Shown here in pieces: positions 9,901-17,538 of a stretch of 64,000 nt of DNA. Within the stretch, counting starts at the first letter, position 1. Each line of letters starts with the position of its first letter. The notes under the pieces are model-generated. The model was not told the origin of the DNA. It did not search any database and saw only the letters and a program-made list of their open reading frames with translations. A program made the translations under genes and the position numbers. This DNA comes from Clostridium pascui (GTDB lineage Bacteria > Bacillota > Clostridia > Clostridiales > Clostridiaceae): contig NZ_JAFBDB010000004.1 in assembly GCF_016908015.1 (NCBI RefSeq), forward strand, positions 248,001 through 312,000. The letters are read 5' to 3'.

Positions 9901-10432
9901 CTTCTGAATCTATATATTTTTTATGTAAGTTTTCTTCAAACTGAGAATATACAAGCGCTATATCTTCCATCTTCCACTGCAGGTTTTGGTCCTGAATTGC
10001 ATCATGAGTTTCATATAAAATTTCCGGACTTATGTTATATCTCTTAAATTCAGTTATAAGCTCAGACATTGTACTAATAAAACCTTCTCTTATTGCAGCT
10101 TTATTAAAAATTTTAAGCCTATTGGCATGTTCTTGCATTATTTTATATATAAGCATACTTTTTCCTGATTCATTTATATGTTTATGAATTATTCCGCCTA
10201 CTTCATTAAATACCACTTGAGCAAGTCTTTTAAAACTCAATACTCTTGCCCTTTCCATGGCATTTTCTCCTATATAGTGAATTAGGTTTTTTTCTGTTTG
10301 AAATGAAAATTGTTCTGGAACTAAAAGTATTAGAGGATGTTCTTCACTTTTTTTTAATTTCTTTTGTATATCTTCAAAACAATAATAGCTTTTGCCGCTG
10401 CCTGATCTTCCATATATAAACCTTAAACTCAT
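6980..10432 (-). CDS. addB: ATP-dependent helicase/deoxyribonuclease subunit B (AddB)
   Basis: About 1150 residues, the usual size of AddB/RexB, the partner of AddA in the AddAB helicase-nuclease that processes double-strand breaks for RecA loading. The Walker A motif GRSGSGKS is at residues 8-15. The C-terminal RecB-like nuclease carries IRIIDYKSG near 960, and the four iron-sulfur cysteines are in SCPFAYFVKYG near 800 and PCGFCEYSPICQF near 1115. I choose ATG at 10432 (MSLRFIYG) because AAAGGG sits eight bases ahead; the in-frame GTG at 10439-10441 overlaps that site. Unusually, addA does not follow: a terminator and an unrelated PHP gene come next. Confidence 0.93.
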   Translation of the reverse strand: MSLRFIYGRSGSGKSYYCFEDIQKKLKKSEEHPLILLVPEQFSFQTEKNLIHYIGENAMERARVLSFKRLAQVVFNEVGGIIHKHINESGKSMLIYKIMQEHANRLKIFNKAAIREGFISTMSELITEFKRYNISPEILYETHDAIQDQNLQWKMEDIALVYSQFEENLHKKYIDSEDDLTLLVERLDKSKLFYNAEVWIDEFFDYTPQQYNILEKIMNQAKRVNITLATNSLNETRAIDNLDLFYLTKSTEDKILKIAERNNISFDKPISLNCSPCYRFKESKELSHMEQNIFAYPYRIFKGDTKDICMFKALNKYSEIEDTARDILKLVRDRGYRFKDIAVVTGDLDGYENLIRAIFDEHSIPYFIDKKREIVSNPLIVLILSSIEVMVKRWSYEAVFRYLKTGLTDISRKDIDLIENYVLANGIRGKKWTTEEPWSYRIKYSFSGDEISEAEQESLNKINQLRYKITKPLMEFHENIKGKKTGKEMCHALYNFLMKLNIEEKTQGLIEVFKEENLLDKVNEYRQIWDTIVDIMDQIAEVINEDKIDSEVFGRILKSGFEEYELGLIPPAIDQILVSSVQRIRSHDIKALYIVGVNDGVFPGAIADEGILTDLERESLRENGLELAKDTKSLAFEEQFLTYITLTIMSKYLRLSYPIASLEGKSLRPSIVISRMKKIFPQLCEKSNIIAKHTEEEDIEMVSTPKATFNELISELRGSSEEINLSKVWLDVYRWYRDRDKWNRKLNTILQGFSYSNDAEILDTQKVRKLYGHNMSISVSRLEKYASCPFAYFVKYGLNAKDRKIYKLTSPDLGSFMHEILDNFTKYLGEKNLSWENADKSLYETAIGNLVDEKIQSTPGAIFNSSPRYEHMTQGVKKILIRTLEVIGEQIKRGDFKPQGSELSFNFNGDFPPISVELHSGEKVNLIGRVDRLDTLKEEEGTYIRIIDYKSGNKKFSLIDVYYGLQLQLLVYLDALLTDLEEEIKNNTLPAGVLYFKIDDPIVKGTGKETYEEIEKKILSRLKMNGLLLEDVDIIKAMDRQIDKYSDILPVALSSKGEFYKNVMGSLATKEEFDILRAYVKKTIVNLCEEMLEGNISIKPYKKKESTPCGFCEYSPICQFDSSLDGNSYKNIQEKSTDEVWEMIKKETSK

Positions 10433-10590
10433 TTTTATCACCCTTTGTTAATTTCATTATTAACTTAATTTTATAGTAATAATTTATTATATCATAGTTT
10501 TCAAATCTTAATTATTCCTTTACATATTTTAACCATAATCTTATTTATCCATAATTTTATGTTATGTTCTATACACAATACACTAAAAGT

Positions 10591-10619
10591 AAAAAGTCGG
10601 CCTAAAAGACCGACTTTTT
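10591..10619 (-). terminator. Terminator after the spore-protein-like gene
   Basis: Arms AAAAAGTCGG (10591-10600) and CCGACTTTTT (10610-10619) pair perfectly around nine bases, with a T-run on either strand. It ends the gene at 10645-11010 and also shields the addB promoter. Confidence 0.85.
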
Positions 10620-10644
10620 ACCTTAATTGTTAATTATTCTTCCC

Positions 10645-11010
10645 TTACTGCATTCCCTTGTTTTGTCTTGACTGCTCATTTAGTTTTTTAGTTTCTTGTA
10701 TTGCAGGATCAGAAGTGCTATTTGTAAAGTTCCCTGTAGCATTGCTTGAAAAGCTTCCAATTGCGCTGTTATTCATATTATACTGAGCATATCCTTGTGC
10801 TCCACTGTTCTGCCTTGACTGCTGATTTAGTTGTCTTGCTTCTTCTATTGCAGACTGGGAAGTACTATTTGAAAAATTGCTAGTTGTACTACTTGTCATT
10901 CCACTGTTCATACTATTGGTCATACTAGTTGCAGCATATCCTGGTTTACCTTTATTTTGTCTTGATTGCTCATTTAATCTTTTAGTTTCTTCAATAAAGT
11001 TATTATCCAT
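10645..11010 (-). CDS. Repetitive Gln/Asn/Ser-rich protein, probable gamma-type small acid-soluble spore protein
   Basis: A 121-residue, very hydrophilic protein without Cys, Trp or His, built of two 49-residue repeats plus a third partial one (starting at residues 6, 55 and 104). Each repeat opens with a motif like IEETKRLNEQSRQNKG or IEEARQLNQQSRQNSG and ends in FSNSTS or FTNSTS. Bacillus SspE, the gamma-type spore protein that serves as an amino-acid store, has the same plan (repeats with AQQVRKQNQQSA), so I infer that family. ATG at 11010 is preferred because the GAAAGGGG ribosome site lies between it and an upstream ATG at 11028. A hairpin leader and a weak sigma-G-like promoter lie upstream. 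A plain unknown repeat protein is the alternative. Confidence 0.6.
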   Translation of the reverse strand: MDNNFIEETKRLNEQSRQNKGKPGYAATSMTNSMNSGMTSSTTSNFSNSTSQSAIEEARQLNQQSRQNSGAQGYAQYNMNNSAIGSFSSNATGNFTNSTSDPAIQETKKLNEQSRQNKGMQ

Positions 11011-11033
11011 TTTTATTTCCCCTTTCAAAATTC

Positions 11034-11066
11034 ATATTTTGTACTTTATTTTTCAGTACAAAATAT
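11034..11066. promoter_or_regulatory. 12-bp inverted repeat in the leader of the spore-protein-like gene
   Basis: ATATTTTGTACT (11034-11045) and AGTACAAAATAT (11055-11066) are perfect reverse complements around nine bases. It sits 24 bases ahead of the chosen start, so it may be a 5' mRNA hairpin or an operator. Confidence 0.6.
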
Positions 11067-11337
11067 ATTCTCTCCTTTAATCCTCAATATATGATGAAAC
11101 ATTATGGGGCATATTGATTTCAATAACTTTAAAGTATAATGTAGGATGTAATTCCAAAACTTTAAGGCTTCATTATTGCCTTTTAAACATAATAATTTAT
11201 ATTTTAAATATCAAATAGATATAATCAAGTTATGTAATAATCTTATTTCTTCCTGTTACGGCTCTATATATTACAATACTAAAAATATAATGGACTTTCT
11301 ACAAAAACAATAACCAATATATGTTAAATATTAGATA
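11067..11337. other. AT-rich intergenic region, possible sigma-G promoter
   Basis: No coding frame with a ribosome site was found here. On the minus strand AATATG (11115-11110) and CATATAT (11093-11087), 16 bases apart, weakly resemble the -35 and -10 of sporulation sigma-G promoters; this is tentative. The rest shows no repeat or clear terminator for the flavoenzyme gene that ends at 11338. Confidence 0.3.
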
Positions 11338-13278
11338 TTATTTAAGAATATATGCCTTCTCAAATCCCTCTCTTACTGCATCCGCTATTTTTCTTGGAGC
11401 CACCGCATCACCTATTAGATATACCTTATTAAAATTATTTTTCATTTTTTCATACAATTCATTATCTGATTTAACTCCTATGGATATTACAACCTTATCT
11501 ATATCTAATTCAACTTCTCTATTTTCTTTTAAACTTTGAAGCTTAATAGACTTTCCAACTATACTATTTAATTTATAATTTGTAAGTATTTCTACATTTG
11601 CTACAAATAAATGCTGCATTAAATCAATCTTATTAATAAGCCCACTACCAGTACCTATTTCTGAAAGCATTTCTATAAGATAAACTGCATTCCCTTGATT
11701 TGCTATAAACTCAGCTGTTTCACTTCCGGTCATTCCTCCGCCAATTACAGCTACAGCTTCTCCTTCAAAGGTAACCTTTCCACTTAATACATCTTCTGAA
11801 GTATATACATTTTCCCTATCTATTCCTTCTATATTAGGCATGAAAGGTATTGCACCAGTTGCTACAATTACAGCATAAGGATTTTCAGCCTTTACATTTT
11901 CTAATTTTACTTCTGTATTTAACCTTATCTCTATCCCTAAGTTTTCGAGCTCATTTCTTTGATAATCTATAAGCCAATGAAGTTTTTCCTTTCCCTCTGG
12001 CTTATGACCATATTTTATTTGTCCGCCAAGTTCACTGTCCTTTTCAAATAAAACCACCTTAAAGTTTCTTTCTGCCAAAATTCTTGCAGCTTCAAGTCCT
12101 CCAGGACCTCCACCAATTACAGCAACTTTTCTCCCATCTCCTGATTTTTCTAGGTTTTTGAATTCTAATTCACGTCCTGCTCTAGCATTTATAGCACATT
12201 CCATGTGATGCCCTACAAAAGCACTATCCACACAATGAAGGCAAGATATACACTTTCTTATATCATTCCCTCTTCCTTCCTGCGCTTTATTGCACCAATC
12301 AGCATCTGTAATATGGCTTCTTCCTATGGCTACAAAATCAGCTTTACCTTCTTTTAATACACTTTCTGCAAACTCTGGCTCTCTTATAACCCCTACTGCT
12401 ATAACAGGTATATTTACAACCTTCTTTACTTCCTCTGCTAAATAAACTCTCCACCCTTGTTCATAGGTTATTGGCTCCATAACTGTTGGCAGGCTTTCAT
12501 AATTACCACAACTGGCATTTATAGCATCTACACCTATACTTTCCATGTACTTTGCTATTTTAAGTCCCTCTTCTTCAGTTATTCCTCCTTCCATAAACTC
12601 ATCTATGCTAAGTCTTATGGTTACAGGATAGTTTTCTCCACAGGTCTTTTTTATTCCTTTAACAATTTCTTCTGCAAATCTCATTCTATTTTCAAAACTT
12701 CCACCGTACTCATCAGTTCTTCTGTTTGTAAATGGACTTAAAAATTGACATATTAAATATCCATGGGCACCATGAAGCTCCACTCCATCAATTCCCGCCA
12801 TTTTACATCTTAAAGCACCTGTTACAAATCTATTTATTAAATCCTTTATTTCTTCTATAGTTAAAGCTCTTGGAGTTTCTCCTGTAATCTTACTTGCTAC
12901 AGCACTTGGAGCAACTACTTGTTTTCCGCCTGTAAGCATAGAATTTCCTACTCCACCTGCATGATGAAGCTGCATAAACACCTTTGTATCGTATTTATGC
13001 AAAGTATCTGCTAATCTTTGAAGCATTGGTATGAATTTATTATCATCTACCCTTGGGTGGCAAGAGCCAGCCTTACCTAGCAAGTATTCCACAGAAGTAA
13101 CCTCAGTTATTATAAGTCCAACTCCGCCTTTTGCTCTTTCTTCAAAATATGCAATTTGGTGGTCTGTTATTTCTCCATCTGCTGAGGCAAGCATAGTCCC
13201 CATTGCCGGCATTATAACTCTATTCTTTAATTTAAGTTTACCTATGTTTCCTTCTTTAAATAAATATTCGTACTTCAT
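11338..13278 (-). CDS. Old-yellow-enzyme family FMN/FAD/4Fe-4S oxidoreductase, 2-enoate reductase-like
   Basis: A 646-residue protein with three parts: an N-terminal FMN TIM barrel (NRVIMPAMGTM at about 20, GVELHGAHGYLICQF near 165), a 4Fe-4S motif CISCLHCV then C about 11 residues later (near 340-357), and a C-terminal FAD/NAD(P) domain (VAVIGGGPGGLEAARIL near 383 and VAVIGGGMTGSETAEF near 495). This layout is shared by clostridial 2-enoate reductase, 2,4-dienoyl-CoA reductase and BaiCD/BaiH. It reduces an activated C=C bond with NAD(P)H. ATG at 13278 has GGAGG eight bases upstream; the TTG at 13284 is too close. It appears to be a single-gene unit, so the substrate is unknown. Confidence 0.85.
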   Translation of the reverse strand: MKYEYLFKEGNIGKLKLKNRVIMPAMGTMLASADGEITDHQIAYFEERAKGGVGLIITEVTSVEYLLGKAGSCHPRVDDNKFIPMLQRLADTLHKYDTKVFMQLHHAGGVGNSMLTGGKQVVAPSAVASKITGETPRALTIEEIKDLINRFVTGALRCKMAGIDGVELHGAHGYLICQFLSPFTNRRTDEYGGSFENRMRFAEEIVKGIKKTCGENYPVTIRLSIDEFMEGGITEEEGLKIAKYMESIGVDAINASCGNYESLPTVMEPITYEQGWRVYLAEEVKKVVNIPVIAVGVIREPEFAESVLKEGKADFVAIGRSHITDADWCNKAQEGRGNDIRKCISCLHCVDSAFVGHHMECAINARAGRELEFKNLEKSGDGRKVAVIGGGPGGLEAARILAERNFKVVLFEKDSELGGQIKYGHKPEGKEKLHWLIDYQRNELENLGIEIRLNTEVKLENVKAENPYAVIVATGAIPFMPNIEGIDRENVYTSEDVLSGKVTFEGEAVAVIGGGMTGSETAEFIANQGNAVYLIEMLSEIGTGSGLINKIDLMQHLFVANVEILTNYKLNSIVGKSIKLQSLKENREVELDIDKVVISIGVKSDNELYEKMKNNFNKVYLIGDAVAPRKIADAVREGFEKAYILK

Positions 13279-13380
13279 GTTCAATTCCTCCCTAGTTAAC
13301 TCAACACTATAAATTTAAAATCTCTATTTAATGAATACATCTTAATATTTACTCTATTAAATTAAGAAATGTTTTTTATT

Positions 13381-15747
13381 TTAATAATAATATTTCTTAT
13401 CTATACTTTTCCAAAACCCTTTAATTGTTTGTGATAAGTTGTAATCTATTACCCTCGTATACGGAAACCATTCCTGTGGAAACAACCTTTGATAACTTGA
13501 AGTTACAAATCTTTCATCGATTAAAAGTATAAGCCCTTTGTCTTCTTCTGAACGAATAACTCTTCCTGCTGCTTGAAGTACTTTATTCATTCCTGGATAG
13601 GTATAAGAATAATCGTATCCCTTACCGTTTTCCTCATTAAAATAATCCATTATTATATCTCGTTCAAAGCATATTTGAGGAAGCCCTACTCCAACTATAA
13701 CTGCTCCGAGTAGCCTATCTCCTTTAAGGTCTACCCCTTCTGAAAATATACCTCCAAGTACTGCAAATCCAACTAGTGTTTCCTCTGCATCTTCTTTAAA
13801 CTCAAGTAAAAACTCTTCTCTATCTTCTTCGTTCATATCCGTGCTTTGAGCTGTGGTGTTTATTTCACTGTACTTTTCTTCAAATACCTCTTTTACATTT
13901 TGCATATAAGTATAGGATGGGAAAAACACCATATAGTTTCCTATCTTTCCTGATATAAAAGTATTTATATAATCTGCTATTTTTTCATAGCTTTTTTCTC
14001 TAACTTTATATTTAGTAGATATATTTGAGCTAACCATTATTGTCCTATTTTCCTTGTTAAAAGGAGATTCAAGCCTCATTTGATAATCCCCTTCACTTCC
14101 TCCTAATACTTCCTTAAAATAATCCATAGGAGTAAGTGTCGCAGAAAATAAGACACCTGCTCGACCCATGCTTAAAGAATCCTTAAGTAAGGTTGATGGA
14201 TCCAAGCAAAATAGCTTTAGTTTTACATCTCCATCCTTTGACTTTTCCACATAAGTCACAAAACCTTTTCTATAATATTCACTTATCCTTAAGAAAGCCA
14301 TAACCTCAAAATACAAATCTAAAACCTCATCATAGCCTTCCCTATTTTCATTTTCTTTAAGCCATTCTTCACCCTCTTTTATGAAACTCCTTAGGTAAGG
14401 ATACATTTCATCTGGCTCCTCCTCTTGAAGATAATATCCGTTTTCATCACACTCCTCTCCAAGCTGTAATATTTCTCTATTTATACTGGCTAAAGCTTTA
14501 TATATTTTACTGGTACCCTTTTTAATTAACTCCTTACCCTTATTAAACTTGCTTTTATATAACTCAGCAGAATACATCTCTCTCCCTCTATCCACTAAAT
14601 TATGAGCTTCATCTATTAAAAATACATAATCAGTTTTTCCTGTATCAAAAAATCTTTTAAGATAAACTCTAGGGTCAAACACATAATTATAATCACACAC
14701 AACGCAATCTGCCCACAGTGTTAAATCCAATGCAAATTCAAAGGGACACACTTTGTATTCTTCAGCATATTTGACTAGAGACTCTCTTGTAATTATATTT
14801 TCGTTTTTCAATACATCCATTAGTGCTTGATTTATCCTGTTATAATGTCCCTTTGCATATTCACACTGCTCTGGATTACAGCTAGAATCCTTGCAAAAAC
14901 AAAGCTTTTCCTTTGCAGTTATAAATACAACTTTAAGTTTAAGGCCTTGTTCTACCATTTTATTAAATGCTTCTAGTGCTACAGTGGAGGTTATAGTTTT
15001 AGCTGTTAAATAAAAAATCTTAGAGGTTAACCCCTCCCTCATAGCCTTAACCGTTGGGAAAATAGTAGACATAGTTTTACCTATACCTGTAGGTGCATTT
15101 ATAAATATGTTCTTTCCATCTCTTATAGTTCCATAAACAGAAACTGCCATTTCTCTTTGCCCTTTTCTATAATTTTTAAAAGGAAAATTTACAGTTCCTA
15201 TACTTTCATCTCTTTCATCAAGCCACTTTTTATTAAAGTCTGCCCACATAAAGTATTTATCTATAATTTCATAAAAAAACTCTTCAAGTTCTTCAATGGT
15301 ATAAGTTTCAGCTATTTCTTTTGTTTCTTCTGTATCAACACTTGCATAGGTTAATTGCACATTTATATATTGTAATTTCTGCTGCTTCGCATATATGTAG
15401 GCATAACATTTTGCCTGAGCAAAGTGCAAAGGATTATATTCTTCATCTATATCCTCTAAGGGCATGGTAGTACTTTTTATTTCATCAATTGTAATTTCTC
15501 CATTTACATTTATTATTCCATCTGCTCTACCTTCTAGTGTCATTGTTATATCTCTATAATCAAAGGTGTATTTCAGAAACACTTCTGGGGAATATTCTTT
15601 GCCCTTAGACCTTTGTATTCTTTGATGAATTTTAGTACCTTCTATTGCTCTTCCGCTTCCTGTGAATCCTGCATTCAAGTCACCAGAACGCAGGATAAAT
15701 TCAACTAAATTTCTAACTGAAATCCTTATTTCTTTATTATTACTCAT
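13381..15747 (-). CDS. XPD/DinG-family superfamily 2 helicase with PD-(D/E)XK-like N-terminal domain
   Basis: A 788-residue protein. Residues 1-170 look like a Cas4/RecB-type PD-(D/E)XK domain (EGRADGI, then ITIDEIKST, and a Gln-containing QAKCYAYIYA helix). Walker A is NAPTGIGKTMS near 213. Four cysteines, CFCKDSSCNPEQC and VCPFE, fit the XPD iron-sulfur cluster position, and the DEAH box is LIDEAHNLVDRGREM. The C-terminal helicase half has GGIFSEGVDLKGDRL and QAAGRVIRSEEDKG. Such proteins unwind DNA 5' to 3' in repair. ATG at 15747 is preceded by AAGGATTG. The nearest named relatives are DinG and YoaA; the fused nuclease-like domain separates it from them. Confidence 0.82.
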   Translation of the reverse strand: MSNNKEIRISVRNLVEFILRSGDLNAGFTGSGRAIEGTKIHQRIQRSKGKEYSPEVFLKYTFDYRDITMTLEGRADGIINVNGEITIDEIKSTTMPLEDIDEEYNPLHFAQAKCYAYIYAKQQKLQYINVQLTYASVDTEETKEIAETYTIEELEEFFYEIIDKYFMWADFNKKWLDERDESIGTVNFPFKNYRKGQREMAVSVYGTIRDGKNIFINAPTGIGKTMSTIFPTVKAMREGLTSKIFYLTAKTITSTVALEAFNKMVEQGLKLKVVFITAKEKLCFCKDSSCNPEQCEYAKGHYNRINQALMDVLKNENIITRESLVKYAEEYKVCPFEFALDLTLWADCVVCDYNYVFDPRVYLKRFFDTGKTDYVFLIDEAHNLVDRGREMYSAELYKSKFNKGKELIKKGTSKIYKALASINREILQLGEECDENGYYLQEEEPDEMYPYLRSFIKEGEEWLKENENREGYDEVLDLYFEVMAFLRISEYYRKGFVTYVEKSKDGDVKLKLFCLDPSTLLKDSLSMGRAGVLFSATLTPMDYFKEVLGGSEGDYQMRLESPFNKENRTIMVSSNISTKYKVREKSYEKIADYINTFISGKIGNYMVFFPSYTYMQNVKEVFEEKYSEINTTAQSTDMNEEDREEFLLEFKEDAEETLVGFAVLGGIFSEGVDLKGDRLLGAVIVGVGLPQICFERDIIMDYFNEENGKGYDYSYTYPGMNKVLQAAGRVIRSEEDKGLILLIDERFVTSSYQRLFPQEWFPYTRVIDYNLSQTIKGFWKSIDKKYYY

Positions 15748-15945
15748 AAAATCAATCCTTCAAGTAGATATTTTTACTTGGTTTTTATAAATAATTATAT
15801 CATATTAGTATTAAAAACTTAGATATCAATTGAATTATTCAACCAATTTAAAATATTGGAACTACAAGCATAATTGGTATATACTATTAATATATACTTG
15901 TATTAGTTATAGATCTGATTATTCAGTTGTTGATAAGGAGAAATT

Positions 15946-16131
15946 ATGGATTATATTCAATATATATTAAATTTCTTAGCTATTTTATTTATATATATAG
16001 TAATTACAAAAGTTTATATGACAGTGGCAAACTACGTAGGTAAACACTTGGGGTTTGGAAAACTTTTTATGCTTTTATTGGAAAGATTAAAAAAACAAGG
16101 TGTGATACACAAGAAACATAAAGGAGGATGA
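15946..16131 (+). CDS. Small single-span membrane protein, unknown
   Basis: A 61-residue protein with one strong hydrophobic segment (residues 7-30, NFLAILFIYIVITKVYMTVA) and a basic tail ending KKHKGG. An AAGGAG site lies seven bases before the ATG, and the stop is five bases ahead of the deacylase gene, so the two are probably cotranscribed. I do not recognise the family. The basic C-terminus suggests it is cytoplasmic, with the N-terminus outside. Confidence 0.7.
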   Translation: MDYIQYILNFLAILFIYIVITKVYMTVANYVGKHLGFGKLFMLLLERLKKQGVIHKKHKGG

Positions 16132-16135
16132 AAAT

Positions 16136-16600
16136 ATGAGAGGATATGAAGAAAAACTTAAAAACTATATAATTGAGAACAATATACAAGCAGAGCAGTT
16201 ATTATTTAATGAATCCTGTCATTCTGTGGAAGAAGCAGCAAAGGCTGCTGGCACTTCCCCAGATCATTTTGTTAAAAACATATGTATGATAGATAACAAC
16301 AATAACTTAATTGTAGCAATTGTAAAAGGTGAAAATAGGGCAAGTACTTCAAGAGTTGGTAAAGTTTTAAATATAGATACACCAAGAACTGCAAATGAAA
16401 ATGAGATTCTTGAAAAAACAGGCTTTCCCTGTGGAGGTGTTCCTTCATTTGGATATAAGGCTATCTTTATAATAGATCCTAAAGTAATAGAAAAAGAGTT
16501 TATATATACTGGCGGCGGCTCCCCGTATTCATTAGTTAAAATATCAACTAAAGAACTGCAAAATATAAATAACGGTCTTATATTAAGAGTCCGAAAATAA
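16136..16600 (+). CDS. YbaK/ProX-family aminoacyl-tRNA deacylase
   Basis: A 154-residue YbaK/EbsC-fold protein. Members hydrolyse mischarged tRNA, such as Cys-tRNA(Pro) or Ala-tRNA(Pro), in the cytoplasm. Visible family features are the early HSVEEAAKAAG helix, the conserved Lys in FVKNICM (near residue 47) that acts in catalysis, the GFPCGGVPSFGYK loop near 103 and the C-terminal GGGSPYSLVKIS segment. AAAGGAGG stands before the ATG. The gene follows a small membrane protein gene closely and is followed by a hairpin at 16599-16625. Which mischarged tRNA it edits cannot be told from the sequence. Confidence 0.85.
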   Translation: MRGYEEKLKNYIIENNIQAEQLLFNESCHSVEEAAKAAGTSPDHFVKNICMIDNNNNLIVAIVKGENRASTSRVGKVLNIDTPRTANENEILEKTGFPCGGVPSFGYKAIFIIDPKVIEKEFIYTGGGSPYSLVKISTKELQNINNGLILRVRK

Positions 16601-16625
16601 ACGTCATCCACTTTGGTTGACGTTT
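16599..16625 (+). terminator. Probable terminator after the YbaK gene
   Basis: Arms AAACGTCA (16599-16606) and TGACGTTT (16618-16625) pair perfectly, with an inner CCA/TGG pairing. The following T-run is weak, so termination may be partial. Confidence 0.6.
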
Positions 16626-16697
16626 ACTACTTTAAAAGTATGCGATAATATTTCTTTATACGTCTTAGTTATATTTCATAGATAAGGAGGTTCTTAT

Positions 16698-17153
16698 ATG
16701 CTTAAAAAACTTGACCTAACCAATATGAAAATAGCAGAATCTGTATTACAATTACAAATAGCCTCATACAAAATCGAGGCAGAACTTATAGATTTTTATG
16801 AAATTCCTCCTTTAAAAGACACCCTTGATAGTTTAACTAAATGTGATGAAATTTTTTATGGTTATTTTATAAATGATATCTTAGCAGGAATAATTTCTTA
16901 TAAGATTAATGAAAATATTTTAGACATACATAGAGTTGCTGTACATCCATGCTTTTTTAAAAGAGGAATTGGTGAAAAAATGATAAGCTTTATAGAAAAA
17001 ATTGAAGATATCATAAATAAAGTCGTTGTATGTACTGGTAAAGAAAATCTGCCTGCTGTCAACTTATATTTAAAAAATGGCTATCAGAAAGTAAAAGATA
17101 TTGAAATTAGTAAAGGGATTTATTTAATAGAGTTTGAGAAAATATTTCAATAA
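16698..17153 (+). CDS. GNAT-family N-acetyltransferase
   Basis: A 151-residue GNAT-fold protein. The acetyl-CoA binding motif A is visible as HRVAVHPCFFKRGIGEKM near residues 80-97, followed by the motif B region AVNLYLKNGYQKV near 118-130. AAGGAGG precedes the ATG by seven bases. It sits alone between two terminators. The N-terminal segment, which sets substrate, is not one I recognise, so protein, small amine or antibiotic acetylation are all open. Confidence 0.8.
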   Translation: MLKKLDLTNMKIAESVLQLQIASYKIEAELIDFYEIPPLKDTLDSLTKCDEIFYGYFINDILAGIISYKINENILDIHRVAVHPCFFKRGIGEKMISFIEKIEDIINKVVVCTGKENLPAVNLYLKNGYQKVKDIEISKGIYLIEFEKIFQ

Positions 17154-17177
17154 AATTATTTTCATAAAAAGTACATT

Positions 17178-17229
17178 AAATATTTAGAAGATGATTTCTG
17201 CATTAATAGGAATCACCTTCTAAATATTT
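17178..17229. terminator. Bidirectional terminator between GNAT and zinc-ribbon genes
   Basis: AAATATTTAGAAG (17178-17190) pairs with CTTCTAAATATTT (17217-17229), with a further GATT/AATC pairing inside. The A/T flanks give a T-run in both directions for the converging genes. Confidence 0.8.
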
Positions 17230-17262
17230 AAAAAGTTAAGCACTATATCTCACTAGATTATT

Positions 17263-17475
17263 TTAGCCTCCCATAAGAAAATCTAAAACATTCCATCCAG
17301 CAGATGACTGTGATTTGTACAATTCTGTATATCCACATCTTTTACAACTGATAGTAGTAAATTTCTTATTTTGCACATCAAATAATTTTGCTAGATTTCC
17401 TCCAGTTGCTTGAAATTGGTCAGCTTCATATTGGTTGTTACCACATTTCGGACAAACATACTGTTTCTTTTGCAT
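17263..17475 (-). CDS. Small zinc-ribbon protein (DUF2082-like)
   Basis: A 70-residue protein with two CxxC pairs, CPKCGNNQY near residue 8 and CKRCGYTELY near 46, forming a zinc ribbon. The spacer YEADQFQATGGNLAKLFDVQ and the C-terminal NVLDFLMGG match a family of small predicted nucleic-acid-binding zinc ribbons common in Firmicutes. ATG at 17475 has GGAGGGA six bases upstream; longer upstream frames lack a ribosome site. It lies just after the lipoprotein gene of a two-component operon and may be cotranscribed. Its function is not known. Confidence 0.75.
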   Translation of the reverse strand: MQKKQYVCPKCGNNQYEADQFQATGGNLAKLFDVQNKKFTTISCKRCGYTELYKSQSSAGWNVLDFLMGG

Positions 17476-17538
17476 TTTATCCCTCCTCATAATTACATTA
17501 TACTTTAAATATAATTCTTTTAAAACAAACATATACCT

